Part shown: positions 36,708 through 45,453 of the stretch, piece by piece | Layout: every line of letters starts with the position of its first letter | Position numbering within the stretch: position 1 is the first letter of the stretch | Assembly (NCBI GenBank): GCA_029260115.1 | Contig: JAJDDW010000102.1 | Location: forward strand, 42,920 to 106,919 | Length of the DNA stretch: 64,000 nucleotides | Reading direction: 5' to 3' | Source: Phycisphaerae bacterium | Lineage (GTDB): Bacteria > Planctomycetota > Phycisphaerae > UBA1845 | Position numbers and translations under genes: made by a program | The notes under the pieces: generated by a model | What the model was told of the DNA's origin: nothing | Database searches by the model: none | The model's input: the letters and a program-made list of their open reading frames with translations, nothing else

Positions 36708-37712
36708 ATGTCAATTCCGATTTCTCGAGCTTGTGTGGTTGGCGATGGTGCTATGGGCACTGTGTGTGCATTATTGCTGTGTGAGCAGGGCGTTGACGTA
36801 ACGCTTTGGGGCCGCAGCGTCGAACACGTCGATACGCTGTGCCAGGACCGTGAGAATAAAAAATATCTCGCTGGCTTTTCGTTTCCAGATTCCCTAAAAA
36901 TTACGCATGATGCTGACGATGCTTTTCACGAAGCGGAGTTAATTGTCTCGGCTGTGCCATGTCAGTTTATGCGCGAGATTTGGACCAAGCTCGCAGATAC
37001 CTTTCCGCACGGTGTGCCTATCGTGAGCGTGGCGAAGGGGATCGAAAACGAAACATTGCTATTGCCATCTGCCATTGTAAAGGCGTGTCTTGGCGATGTT
37101 TCGACGGCGTGCCTGTCCGGGCCTAGTATCGCGTCAGAAGTTGCAGATCATAAGCCCGCGAGTCTCGTGGTAGCTTCGGACGACCTGGCTGTGGCAAAGC
37201 TTGTGCAGCAGACATTTAGTACGCCACATGTTCGGATTTATTCGAGTACAGATCATGTCGGCGTTGAACTTGCTGGCGCTGCGAAAAATGTAATCGCTAT
37301 TGCGGCTGGCATTTGCGACGGTATCGGGGCGGGCGATAATGCGAAGGCTTCCTTGCTGACCCGGGGACTCGTCGAAATTGCTAGGTTGGGAGAAGTCTTC
37401 GATGCCCAGCCGGCGACATTTCGCGGATTGGCTGGAGTGGGCGATTTGTTCACGACTTGCGTGTCGAAAGTGGGCCGCAATCGCTCTGCTGGCGAGCGCA
37501 TTGGCCGAGGTGAGTCCACCGAGCACGTATTGGCAACAACGACCTCGGTGATAGAGGGGATACCTACCACGATGAGTATATTTGAGCTAGCGGCGAAACA
37601 TAATGTCGAAATGCCAATTGTCGAAGCGGTGGCGGCCGTGCTATTTGAAGGTGATAGTCCGGCGGCTGCGATAGAACGATTGATGACCCGCCGGCTACGC
37701 TCAGAGCTTTAA
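36708..37712 (+). CDS. gpsA: NAD(P)H-dependent glycerol-3-phosphate dehydrogenase
   Basis: Cytoplasmic enzyme reducing dihydroxyacetone phosphate to sn-glycerol-3-phosphate for phospholipid synthesis. The dinucleotide fold is GDGAMGTVCALLL; further motifs are VSVAKGIE, LSGPSIASEVADHKPASLV, the catalytic Lys region LAGAAKNVIAIAAGICDG and the C-terminal GLAGVGDLFTTCVSKVGRNRSAGERIGRG. Length 334 is exactly typical. Start ATG 36708. Confidence 0.96.
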   Translation: MSIPISRACVVGDGAMGTVCALLLCEQGVDVTLWGRSVEHVDTLCQDRENKKYLAGFSFPDSLKITHDADDAFHEAELIVSAVPCQFMREIWTKLADTFPHGVPIVSVAKGIENETLLLPSAIVKACLGDVSTACLSGPSIASEVADHKPASLVVASDDLAVAKLVQQTFSTPHVRIYSSTDHVGVELAGAAKNVIAIAAGICDGIGAGDNAKASLLTRGLVEIARLGEVFDAQPATFRGLAGVGDLFTTCVSKVGRNRSAGERIGRGESTEHVLATTTSVIEGIPTTMSIFELAAKHNVEMPIVEAVAAVLFEGDSPAAAIERLMTRRLRSEL

Positions 37713-37726
37713 TTCTCTACAGAGGC

Positions 37727-37942
37727 TTGCGTTTCCAATTGCCCTTCTTGCTGCCGGAAATCATACCCATATTAGTTATCGGAACATGCCCGGCATGTTT
37801 TTTTCTTGTTAAACACATTTTCAAGAAAAGCGTAGGGGGCAATTCACGTGAGAGCCGCCGAATCAAAATACGACTTGCTCTAGCAAAGACGCGATTGCGG
37901 GCGACCGATAAACCAGCGTGTGAAAGAATAGGACATTCGTAG
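37727..37942 (+). CDS. Possible small membrane protein
   Basis: A 71-codon frame from a TTG with one hydrophobic segment (IIPILVIGTCPACFFLVKHIF) and a strongly basic tail. There is no clear ribosome-binding site, and its stop overlaps the AGGAGGT of the ABC permease gene. It fills the gap between gpsA and the exporter and may simply be leader sequence of that operon. Confidence 0.22.
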   Translation: MRFQLPFLLPEIIPILVIGTCPACFFLVKHIFKKSVGGNSRESRRIKIRLALAKTRLRATDKPACERIGHS

Positions 37943-37957
37943 GAGGTATCACCTACC

Positions 37958-38791
37958 GTGCGCGCTCAGGTAACAAATCATGCTGACTCGTCCATGTTCG
38001 ATTGGCTGAGATATCGGCATCTGCTGTGGAGTTTGACCTGGCGCGATATCCGCGTGCGGTATAAGCAGTCATTGCTTGGCGTCGCCTGGGCGATTTTGTT
38101 GCCTCTTTCGATGATGCTGGTTTTTACTTTCGTATTCACGCGGGCAGTGCAGGCGTCATCGCTCATGGCTGTGGATATGCCTTATGCCTTGTTTGCTTAC
38201 ACCGGGCTGGTTCCTTGGACGTTTTTCAGTATGAGCTTAATGGGGTGCGTGAACTCTCTAGTGGCTAATCGTAATTTGGTGACCAAGGTGTATTTCCCGC
38301 GCGAGGTTTTTCCGCTGTCATGCGTGGCGAGCGGTTTTGTTGATTTTAGTATTGCGATGGCTGTTCTGGTAGCGCTGATGGTGTATTTCCATATGACGGG
38401 AGATTGGGCGTTTGTGATTCATCCGTCTTTGCTTTTTGTGCCTGTGATTGTCATGGTGCAGGTGTTGCTGACCATTGGTCTGGGCATGCTGCTTGGCATG
38501 GCGAATTTGTTTTATCGAGATGTCCGTCAGATTGCGGGCGTTGGTGTGCAACTATTAATGTTTGTGTCTGCTGTCGTTGTTCCCATACCTAAAGATGGCA
38601 GCACGCTGGCACTTATCCTTTCATTGAATCCATTGGTACCGTTGATTGGTGCATATCGAGATTGTTTGATATATGGCCACTTGCCAGCAACGGGTGGTTT
38701 TTTGTACGCCAGCGTGACAGCAGTCATTGTCTTTGTCAGTGGCTGGGTGCTATTTCGGCGGGCATCGTATCGATTTGCGGAGTGTATTTGA
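37958..38791 (+). CDS. ABC-2 type polysaccharide export permease (Wzm/TagG type)
   Basis: An inner-membrane protein of 277 residues with six hydrophobic segments. The N-terminus (LRYRHLLWSLTWRDIRVRYKQSLLGVAWAILLPL, in two parts around the first membrane helix) is the hallmark of polysaccharide ABC-2 permeases. GTG 37958 is supported by a perfect AGGAGGT 10 bp upstream; ATG 37994 is less likely. Its TGA overlaps the ATG of the ATPase gene (TGATG). With the ATPase it exports a finished polysaccharide across the inner membrane. Confidence 0.92.
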   Translation: MRAQVTNHADSSMFDWLRYRHLLWSLTWRDIRVRYKQSLLGVAWAILLPLSMMLVFTFVFTRAVQASSLMAVDMPYALFAYTGLVPWTFFSMSLMGCVNSLVANRNLVTKVYFPREVFPLSCVASGFVDFSIAMAVLVALMVYFHMTGDWAFVIHPSLLFVPVIVMVQVLLTIGLGMLLGMANLFYRDVRQIAGVGVQLLMFVSAVVVPIPKDGSTLALILSLNPLVPLIGAYRDCLIYGHLPATGGFLYASVTAVIVFVSGWVLFRRASYRFAECI

Positions 38792-40101
38792 TGGCTGATG
38801 AAGTCGTAAGATTTAGCCGTGTTTCTAAACGATTCCGCCTTGGCGCAGGCCATGACTCGTTACGCGATTTGCTAGCAGCGGGAATGCGGAAGATAGTCGG
38901 TCGGCGATCTCGTGGACGTCGCAAGCCGATCATTCGCGCACTCACGGATGTAGATTTTTCAGTAGATCGGGGGGAAGCGCTAGGGATCATTGGCCCTAAC
39001 GGCGCTGGCAAAAGTACAGCATTGAAAATTCTGGCGGGTATTATTCGGCCTGATTACGGCGAGGTTAGCGTGAATGGTCGGTTGGCTGCGCTGATCGAGG
39101 TCGGGGCAGGCTTTCACGGCGATCTAACCGGACGGGAAAATGTATATCTTAATGGTGCAATCCTCGGCATGACGCGAGCGGAGGTTGGTCGCAAGCTCGA
39201 TGATATTGTGGCTTTTGCGGGCTTAGAAAAATTCTTAGACACGCCGGTAAAACGCTATAGCTCCGGTATGTATGCGCGCCTAGGTTTTAGTATCGCGGCT
39301 CATGTTGATCCAGACGTGTTGCTGGTGGACGAAGTGTTATCGGTGGGGGATGCCGTTTTTCGTTTGCGGTGTATGGACCGCATGAATGAGCTAGTACGCA
39401 ACGGTACTACGCTGATATTGGTCTCGCATAATTTGGATCAGATGCAGTCTGTATGTCGACGAGCGATCGTGCTCGATCATGGCCGCATGGCGTTCGACGG
39501 CTCGTCGCAGGATGCGGTAGCTCATTATATGCAAGCCATGTCAAAGACATATATGTCTCATCGAGGTGATCTTTCTGACGGCGGAGAAATTTCGAGTGAT
39601 GTCGAATTGGAGAGCCTAACGTTTCATGATGGAAAGCGTGAAGGTGTTGTCTGGACGCGAAGTGGGAAAGCGATTACTGCGATAGCGAAATTCACCTTGG
39701 CGCGTCCAGTGCCTAAGCTTGTTGTTGAGCTAAATATGCGGGCGATGGTGAGCGAGAACCTAGTGAGTATTAACTCCGGTCGTGACGGGGTTACAATTTC
39801 GGCGATGGCGGGAGAGCAGGAAATTCAATTGGCTATTCCTGGCTTGCCTGTTCGCGGAGGGCAGTATTTTTGGAATGTACGCGTGTGGGACGGAGATAGC
39901 GGTGAGATATTGTGCGATTCGCCATTTCGATATCCGCTTTGCATAGACGACGGCGGACGGGCTACGGGCATTCTTTGTATTGATCACGAATGGTCAGTCG
40001 TCCGCTCCAAATCGACGGTAAGTATACCTAAGCCTCATTCGGATGTGGGCGGCGACTCTAAAATACGGGAAGGCGAACATGAAAATATGCCTGTTCGCTG
40101 A
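38791..40101 (+). CDS. Polysaccharide ABC exporter ATPase with C-terminal Wzt-type domain
   Basis: A 436-residue ATPase. Walker A GIIGPNGAGKST (~68), signature YSSGMYARL (~155), Walker B DVLLVDEVLSVGD (~176) and H-loop VSHNLDQM. Beyond the ~240-residue NBD there is a C-terminal beta-sandwich (~260-420) like the Wzt domain that recognises the modified non-reducing end of O-antigens. I start at the ATG in the TGATG overlap with the permease; 43 further codons are open upstream inside the permease gene. The two methyltransferases later in this operon could make the cap that such a domain reads, which is inference. Confidence 0.93.
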   Translation: MADEVVRFSRVSKRFRLGAGHDSLRDLLAAGMRKIVGRRSRGRRKPIIRALTDVDFSVDRGEALGIIGPNGAGKSTALKILAGIIRPDYGEVSVNGRLAALIEVGAGFHGDLTGRENVYLNGAILGMTRAEVGRKLDDIVAFAGLEKFLDTPVKRYSSGMYARLGFSIAAHVDPDVLLVDEVLSVGDAVFRLRCMDRMNELVRNGTTLILVSHNLDQMQSVCRRAIVLDHGRMAFDGSSQDAVAHYMQAMSKTYMSHRGDLSDGGEISSDVELESLTFHDGKREGVVWTRSGKAITAIAKFTLARPVPKLVVELNMRAMVSENLVSINSGRDGVTISAMAGEQEIQLAIPGLPVRGGQYFWNVRVWDGDSGEILCDSPFRYPLCIDDGGRATGILCIDHEWSVVRSKSTVSIPKPHSDVGGDSKIREGEHENMPVR

Positions 40102-41176
40102 TGCTCGGTCGGTGCATGTGCAACGCATTAGCGCGGGGTTAGCTGCTCGCGGTGTGAATGTTCATATCGTGACACATAAGCCGATGACCGTAGAAGGGGC
40201 GACCGTTGAAGCTTTTCGGATACCCCCAGCTAGCTTGATGAACCCGCGCCGTTGGCACAGTCGTTGGCGGCTTTACCTACGCGATTTTATGAAACGTTTT
40301 GATGTCGTACATGTTCATTTTTTGTCACCGTGGGGATTTACACCGGAGATAATTGACGACGGATGTTTCGTGGCTTCGACGTGGGGGTCGGACATTGTTC
40401 AGCCACCTGGAGAAGGTAGACCCACTGATAGCGTTATTGAAGAACGAAAGATGATGCTTAAGTGTGCCGCCAAAGTGACCGCGTGGGGGCCATATTTAGC
40501 GCGAACGACGGCTAACTTTGCACAAATTGACCAGTCTGAAATTTCGTTGCTGCCATTAGGCGTGGATTTGGATTTATTTCAACCGATGAAATCAACACCT
40601 AAGCCGGTTGGTAGTCCCCACAAGGTAGGGTTTTTTAAAGGCTTTAGGCTCGTGTACGGCGCGACATTCTTGATGCGGGCTATACCCACCGTACTCAGCG
40701 AATTTCCAAAAACTAAATTTCATATGATCGGTGACGGCCCTGAATTGGTGAAGTGTAAGCAGTTAGCTGGTATGCATGGGGTCGATTTTCAGATCAATTG
40801 GATACGGCGACAGTCGTATGGCAGTTTGCCGGGACACTTGGCCGGGTGGGATTTGTCGGTTGTGCCATCGGTCTGTGAAAGTTTCGGCGCGGCGGCTTTA
40901 GAATCTTCAGCGATGTGCGTACCAGTCGTAGCCTCTGATGTGGGCGGGCTTCATGAAACTGTCCGCGATGGCGAGACCGGTTGGCTGGTTCCTGCGCAAG
41001 CGCCAGAGCAATTGGCGGACGCAATCATCAAAGCTTTAAGCGATGACGATACGCGACAAGCCATGGGCTTAGCTGGGCGGGCGATGGTGCAGCGGGAATA
41101 CGATTGGAACACAATCCTCGATCGCTGGGTGGAAACCTACCAAGAAGCCCGTGAACGGGCCATGTGCATGGTATAA
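40079..41176 (+). CDS. Glycosyltransferase family 4
   Basis: About 365 residues. Start motif MKICLFADARSVHVQRISAGLAARG; the donor-binding half has GFFKGFRLVYGATFLMRAI, DGPELVKCKQLA and a full E-x7-E site (PSVCESFGAAALESSAMCVPVVASDVGG, read in two halves). ATG 40079 overlaps the end of the ATPase gene by 23 bp. Retaining GT-B enzyme that adds a sugar to the polymer; donor unknown. Confidence 0.92.
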   Translation: MKICLFADARSVHVQRISAGLAARGVNVHIVTHKPMTVEGATVEAFRIPPASLMNPRRWHSRWRLYLRDFMKRFDVVHVHFLSPWGFTPEIIDDGCFVASTWGSDIVQPPGEGRPTDSVIEERKMMLKCAAKVTAWGPYLARTTANFAQIDQSEISLLPLGVDLDLFQPMKSTPKPVGSPHKVGFFKGFRLVYGATFLMRAIPTVLSEFPKTKFHMIGDGPELVKCKQLAGMHGVDFQINWIRRQSYGSLPGHLAGWDLSVVPSVCESFGAAALESSAMCVPVVASDVGGLHETVRDGETGWLVPAQAPEQLADAIIKALSDDDTRQAMGLAGRAMVQREYDWNTILDRWVETYQEARERAMCMV

Positions 41177-41343
41177 CACAGTTGATTGCTGTACGGCAAA
41201 GCGATTTTTCTGTCATTGAGCGACAATTCTGTTCAAAAGCGGCTTTGTTTAAGAACCGATAACCCAATTGCCATGGTGGATACGTGCGCAATATCTGCGC
41301 TGAGGCAATAGGGTCGACAGCGATTGAGAAAGCAGCGTTTAAC

Positions 41344-42699
41344 ATGAAAACAAAAAATGATTCGACCGATTCGTCCGCTAACCGAGTCTTGATGGTGAGC
41401 GCGGTGTTTGGGCCTAACGGTGGTCCTGGTGTGCAGCGATCTGCTAAGTTCGCGAAATATTTACCACAATTTGGTTGGCACCCAACGGTATGGACCGCGG
41501 GGCAATTGCCAGAGTTACCCGAAGATGCATCACTGATCGCAGACTTGCCAACGTGCGTAAAAATATATGACCGTGGCGAGCTACGAGACGGCGAGCGCGA
41601 AAGCGAATCGCGTGGGCAATCTTTTCTGTCAGGCGCTTTAGCTTGGCGATTTCAGGCGATGCATCATCGATATAGTCAGCCTGACCCGCTAGTCGATTGG
41701 GCGCGGGCGAGCGTAGCACCATTGATAGAAAAGATAGAATCTGGCGCGTTCGATGCCATCTACTCGACATATAGCCCTGCATCCAATCATCTTCTTGCGC
41801 TATCACTTAAACGTCATACCGGGTGTCCTTGGGTAGCTGATTTTCGTGACTTGTGGACAGATGATTATCGCTATGCAGAGGCCACGCCCAAATGGCGGCG
41901 GGCACATCGTCGTTGGGAGCAGGAAATTCTCGAAGTGGCCGACGTAGTTGTGGGTGTCACACCGACGCAAACAGAAATACTAGCTTCACATGTCCCCGCG
42001 CAGGCGAATAAGTTTGTTACGATCACTAATGGCTTTGATGCTGACGATTTTCATGGCCAGCTTGGAAATAAGTGTGCGCAGGATCGACCCACGTTTGAAT
42101 TGACTTACGTCGGCTCTGCAGATCATTGGCGCACGAGTGAATCGCTATTCGAAGGTTTAGCTGCGTTTGCGGCTAAATGCCAGGACAAGGGTAGCCAATT
42201 CGTATTGCGTGTGGTTGGTCATGTTAGCGCGTCGGTAAAAGCTCGATTCGATGCGACCGGCGCACAGTGCGTTTATGCAGGCAGGGTGGACCACGCTTCA
42301 GCTATCGAAGCGATGCGTACCGCGCGGGCACTGCTATTGTGCGTACCGGAAGGGGCTAATGGCGATTCTGTGGTGCCAGCTAAGCTCTACGAATATCTCG
42401 CCACACACTGCCCGATTCTATTGGTCGGCCCTGTTGAGGGAGACGCGGCCCGAATTGTGGGAGATAGGCAAGCTGGCGTTTGCGTTACGTTTGATGGCGA
42501 TAAGATAAATCGAGCGGTTGGCGAAGTGTTCGCGATCAGCACAACAAGTAATCACAACACGTGTGAAGATTTTCCATCGTTGAATTGCTTTCGTCGAGAC
42601 GTGCTAGCCAAGGCTTTGTCTGAGCAATTAGAGCGTGCCTGTGAGGTTTCTGCCAAGACGTGTACTGAGCAGACGCCCATGGTGGAGGTTGTGGTTTAA
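41344..42699 (+). CDS. Glycosyltransferase family 4-like
   Basis: About 450 residues. The N-terminus has the GPNGGPGVQRSAKFAKYLPQFGW acceptor-domain pattern; the C-terminal domain has LTYVGSADHWRTSESLFEGL and VPAKLYEYLATHCPILLVGPVEGDA. ATG 41344 chosen; the open frame begins 20 codons earlier. A 167-bp gap separates it from the preceding gene, the widest in this operon. Its TAA overlaps the next ATG (TAATG). Confidence 0.88.
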   Translation: MKTKNDSTDSSANRVLMVSAVFGPNGGPGVQRSAKFAKYLPQFGWHPTVWTAGQLPELPEDASLIADLPTCVKIYDRGELRDGERESESRGQSFLSGALAWRFQAMHHRYSQPDPLVDWARASVAPLIEKIESGAFDAIYSTYSPASNHLLALSLKRHTGCPWVADFRDLWTDDYRYAEATPKWRRAHRRWEQEILEVADVVVGVTPTQTEILASHVPAQANKFVTITNGFDADDFHGQLGNKCAQDRPTFELTYVGSADHWRTSESLFEGLAAFAAKCQDKGSQFVLRVVGHVSASVKARFDATGAQCVYAGRVDHASAIEAMRTARALLLCVPEGANGDSVVPAKLYEYLATHCPILLVGPVEGDAARIVGDRQAGVCVTFDGDKINRAVGEVFAISTTSNHNTCEDFPSLNCFRRDVLAKALSEQLERACEVSAKTCTEQTPMVEVVV

Positions 42700-43772
42700 T
42701 GGCGAGTCCAACGGTTTCCATTGTGATTCCAACGTATAATCGAGTCGACACGCTCGCTCGCACGCTGGATTCCGTACTGGCGCAAACCGTTAGCCAATGG
42801 GAAATTGTGTTGATTGATGATGGGTCAACAGATTTGACGCACGAGCTAGCTGATCGTTACGCGCGTCGACTCGGGGATCGATTTCAATATCAATATCAAA
42901 GAAACGCTGGTGCAAGTGCAGCCCGAAATGCCGGGATTGAGCGAGCACGCGGCGCGTTTATTGCGTTCTTGGATAGTGACGATGAATTTTTACCTCACAA
43001 ATTAGAACGGCAACTAAAGCTTTTTGAAGCTAGGCCTGTGCTGGGGTTGGTGTATTCGGATTACGCGTATGTAGATTTGCACAGACAGCGCGTGGCGAGC
43101 GTGTTTGATACGCTCAGTCCGGAGTCACGCCAGGTGCCTCATGTGCGTATTGATCCGACAATGTGCGTGTGCTTGCGAAGTCTTTTTGATTCATTACTAC
43201 GAAAATATTTCGTGTCGACGATTACCGGTATGGTACGTCGCAGTGTGCTAAACGACATTCGTTGGCCTGTTCGCGTGAAGTATGCGGAGGAATGGCTATT
43301 CTATCTGCAGGTGTCCCGCGTTTGTGAAGCGGGTTTTATAGATGAACCTCTGTGTCTACATCATCACACGGCTGGGAGCATGAGTCGAACTGACAAGGCT
43401 CGAAATGTGCGCGAGCGCTATCGCACCATACGCACCATGACTGAGTTGTTTCCTGATTTGTCGCGCGATCAGCGGCGTGTGGTTCGCGATCACCGCAGTG
43501 AAGCTGTCATACAAGTGGCCTACGATCAAGCGCGCGATGGTCGATGGCGGGATGCCTGCAAAATGTTGCTTCGAATGTGGCGGCGAGAGCCAAGCTCGCG
43601 TCTTGCGTTAGGACTGTGTCGATTGGTTGGTTCGGGGATGATAGAGACATGTTGGCCAGACGCCCGGCGGCAGACTGTGCGCAATAATAAAACTCAATCA
43701 ATAAAGCCTGTAGCTACGAATTCGTTTGGTCATACTCCTGTCCCTGGCAGGGAGGGCGTGTCATTATGGTAG
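42699..43772 (+). CDS. Glycosyltransferase family 2
   Basis: GT-A enzyme of 357 residues. VSIVIPTYNRVDTLARTLDSVL and WEIVLIDDGSTD form the nucleotide-binding part; GASAARNAGIERARG and FLDSDDEFLPHKL contain the metal-binding DxD. A basic C-terminal region of ~120 residues follows. The start is coupled to the upstream stop and the 3' end overlaps the methyltransferase gene by 7 bp. Inverting transfer of an unknown sugar. Confidence 0.92.
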   Translation: MASPTVSIVIPTYNRVDTLARTLDSVLAQTVSQWEIVLIDDGSTDLTHELADRYARRLGDRFQYQYQRNAGASAARNAGIERARGAFIAFLDSDDEFLPHKLERQLKLFEARPVLGLVYSDYAYVDLHRQRVASVFDTLSPESRQVPHVRIDPTMCVCLRSLFDSLLRKYFVSTITGMVRRSVLNDIRWPVRVKYAEEWLFYLQVSRVCEAGFIDEPLCLHHHTAGSMSRTDKARNVRERYRTIRTMTELFPDLSRDQRRVVRDHRSEAVIQVAYDQARDGRWRDACKMLLRMWRREPSSRLALGLCRLVGSGMIETCWPDARRQTVRNNKTQSIKPVATNSFGHTPVPGREGVSLW

Positions 43773-44596
43773 TCGCTACCGAAAAAACTGTCAGGGTTGC
43801 TCACGATCCGACTACTACGGTTTGGGATCGATTGTGGCTACATCGGCCTTTGACGGCTAAGGATGACGCGCTATTAGCACGAGAACGGCGTAGCCCGCGA
43901 TGGCAGCATGTGGTTAGCCGACTGACGCGTGCATATGGAGGAATCAAGGGCTTAAAGACTATCGAACTGGGTTGTGGTCGGGGCGATCTTTCCGTGCTTC
44001 TTGCGCAACACGGTGCAACGGTGACGCTGCTCGATCAGAGCGCGCGGGCGTTGGACGAAGCGAAATATCGTTTCAAGCGTCTTGGTCTAATTGGTGAGTT
44101 CGTGGGCGGTGATATGCTCGGCCCACTTGCGGAGCACGCTGACCACTATGACGTTTCGGTGTCACTTGGTGTGACAGAGCATTTCTTAGGCGACCAGCGT
44201 CGTCAGGTGACAGCTGCGCATCTGAATGTACTCAAGCCGGGCGGGATGGCCATGATCAGTGTGCCTCATGCTTGGTGCATTCCGTATCGCTGTTGGAAGT
44301 TTTATCTGGAGCGACGCGGGTGGTGGCCTTATGGGCAAGAGATTCCATACTCAAAGCGTGAGATAAAAAAAATTGCTCGGCGGGTAGGGTTTGCTGAAGT
44401 GGAAGCTGTGTGTACGGGGTTTTGGCAGTCGGTGGGGGACCACTGGCTAAAACGCTGGTCGCGTAACGCCCCGGATTGGAATGATCGCATATCGGTGCTG
44501 GATCAGATGATGGGATTGAATTTGCTTCTTTTTGCGAAGCGCGAAGGCGCTGATAGTGCGGCGCAACAAAGCGCGTACGGTTTGGATGTATCATGA
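43766..44596 (+). CDS. Class I SAM-dependent methyltransferase
   Basis: A 276-residue enzyme. Motif I is TIELGCGRGDLSVLLAQHG (~72), motif II ATVTLLDQS, motif IV DVSVSLGVTEHFLGD and motif VI LNVLKPGGMAMISVPH. It overlaps the GT2 gene by 7 bp and the next gene by 4 bp (ATGA). Probably methylates a sugar of the exported polymer, possibly the chain-ending residue recognised by the exporter ATPase; this is inference from the operon. Confidence 0.88.
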   Translation: MVVATEKTVRVAHDPTTTVWDRLWLHRPLTAKDDALLARERRSPRWQHVVSRLTRAYGGIKGLKTIELGCGRGDLSVLLAQHGATVTLLDQSARALDEAKYRFKRLGLIGEFVGGDMLGPLAEHADHYDVSVSLGVTEHFLGDQRRQVTAAHLNVLKPGGMAMISVPHAWCIPYRCWKFYLERRGWWPYGQEIPYSKREIKKIARRVGFAEVEAVCTGFWQSVGDHWLKRWSRNAPDWNDRISVLDQMMGLNLLLFAKREGADSAAQQSAYGLDVS

Positions 44597-45453
44597 GTGT
44601 CGCTAAATTCGTCTATCGTATGTGTGAAAATCGATTGGGATGTGCGGCTGCGCGACAGGTGGTACGGATTATTCGATGGCTTGGCGGATTGCGATCATCT
44701 TGCCTACCACTAGAAGCATTGGAATTGGACGCGCCGGTAGCGGCAGGTCTGATGAGATTGTGGCAGCGCATGCACTGGTCGTCTGGTGACGGGATGATGC
44801 CAGCCGATCAACTGCTCAACATCTATCGATTAGCCGCGACCTGGCCAGGGCAGGGGGACATCGTGGAATTGGGGTCGTGGGTTGGTCTAACGACGAGTTA
44901 CTTGGCGACTGCTTGTGGGGTTCGCGGCGAAGGACATGTATGGGCAGTGGACACGTTTGAAGGCACGAAGGAGGGTGGCGCAAGCTATCCTTCGATCGAG
45001 CGATTTGATGGCAGCACGTTAGAGGCATTTGGTAAGCAAATTTCGCAAGCCGGTGTGGAAAAACATGTATCGACAATGGTTGGCTACACCACGGAAATGG
45101 CCAAGGAATATCGGGGCTTGCCGATTCGGGTGTTGTTTATTGATGCCGACCATTCCTATGACGGCGTGCGTGCAGATTTTGAAACTTGGTGGCCTCACGT
45201 CGCGCCAGGCGGTTTGATTATTTTTCACGACTATTTGATGGCGGATGTGGCTAGGTTTGTAGACGAGGTGGTTGGCCATGATGGCCGCGTGGCCTGCGCG
45301 CCGGGCCATGTTGTGCCTAATGTTTTTGCGGTGACGAAGAAGGCGATGAATGCGAAAAGCGTTTCTTCATTACGATTGTCGCCGGGGCAACATGTTCGGG
45401 TAGGTGATATGAAACAATCGTCAGCACCTTTGGAAGGGGCGGAGTGTCTATGA
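44593..45453 (+). CDS. Class I methyltransferase (Methyltransf_24 type)
   Basis: A 286-residue protein. DIVELGSWVGLTTSYLATACG, WAVDTFEGTKEGG, the VLFIDADHSYDGVRADFETW segment and APGGLIIFHDYLM are characteristic of the Methyltransf_24/O-methyltransferase group found in sugar-modification loci. The start is in an ATGA overlap with the upstream methyltransferase, and the end overlaps the next glycosyltransferase start. Likely a second sugar methylation step; the substrate is unknown. Confidence 0.86.
   Translation: MSVAKFVYRMCENRLGCAAARQVVRIIRWLGGLRSSCLPLEALELDAPVAAGLMRLWQRMHWSSGDGMMPADQLLNIYRLAATWPGQGDIVELGSWVGLTTSYLATACGVRGEGHVWAVDTFEGTKEGGASYPSIERFDGSTLEAFGKQISQAGVEKHVSTMVGYTTEMAKEYRGLPIRVLFIDADHSYDGVRADFETWWPHVAPGGLIIFHDYLMADVARFVDEVVGHDGRVACAPGHVVPNVFAVTKKAMNAKSVSSLRLSPGQHVRVGDMKQSSAPLEGAECL

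Noticed and set aside
29040..37957. Shared 13-mer GGTATCACCTACC near 29040 and 37945
   Set aside because: Matches of this length are expected by chance many times in 64 kb, and the flanks are unrelated.
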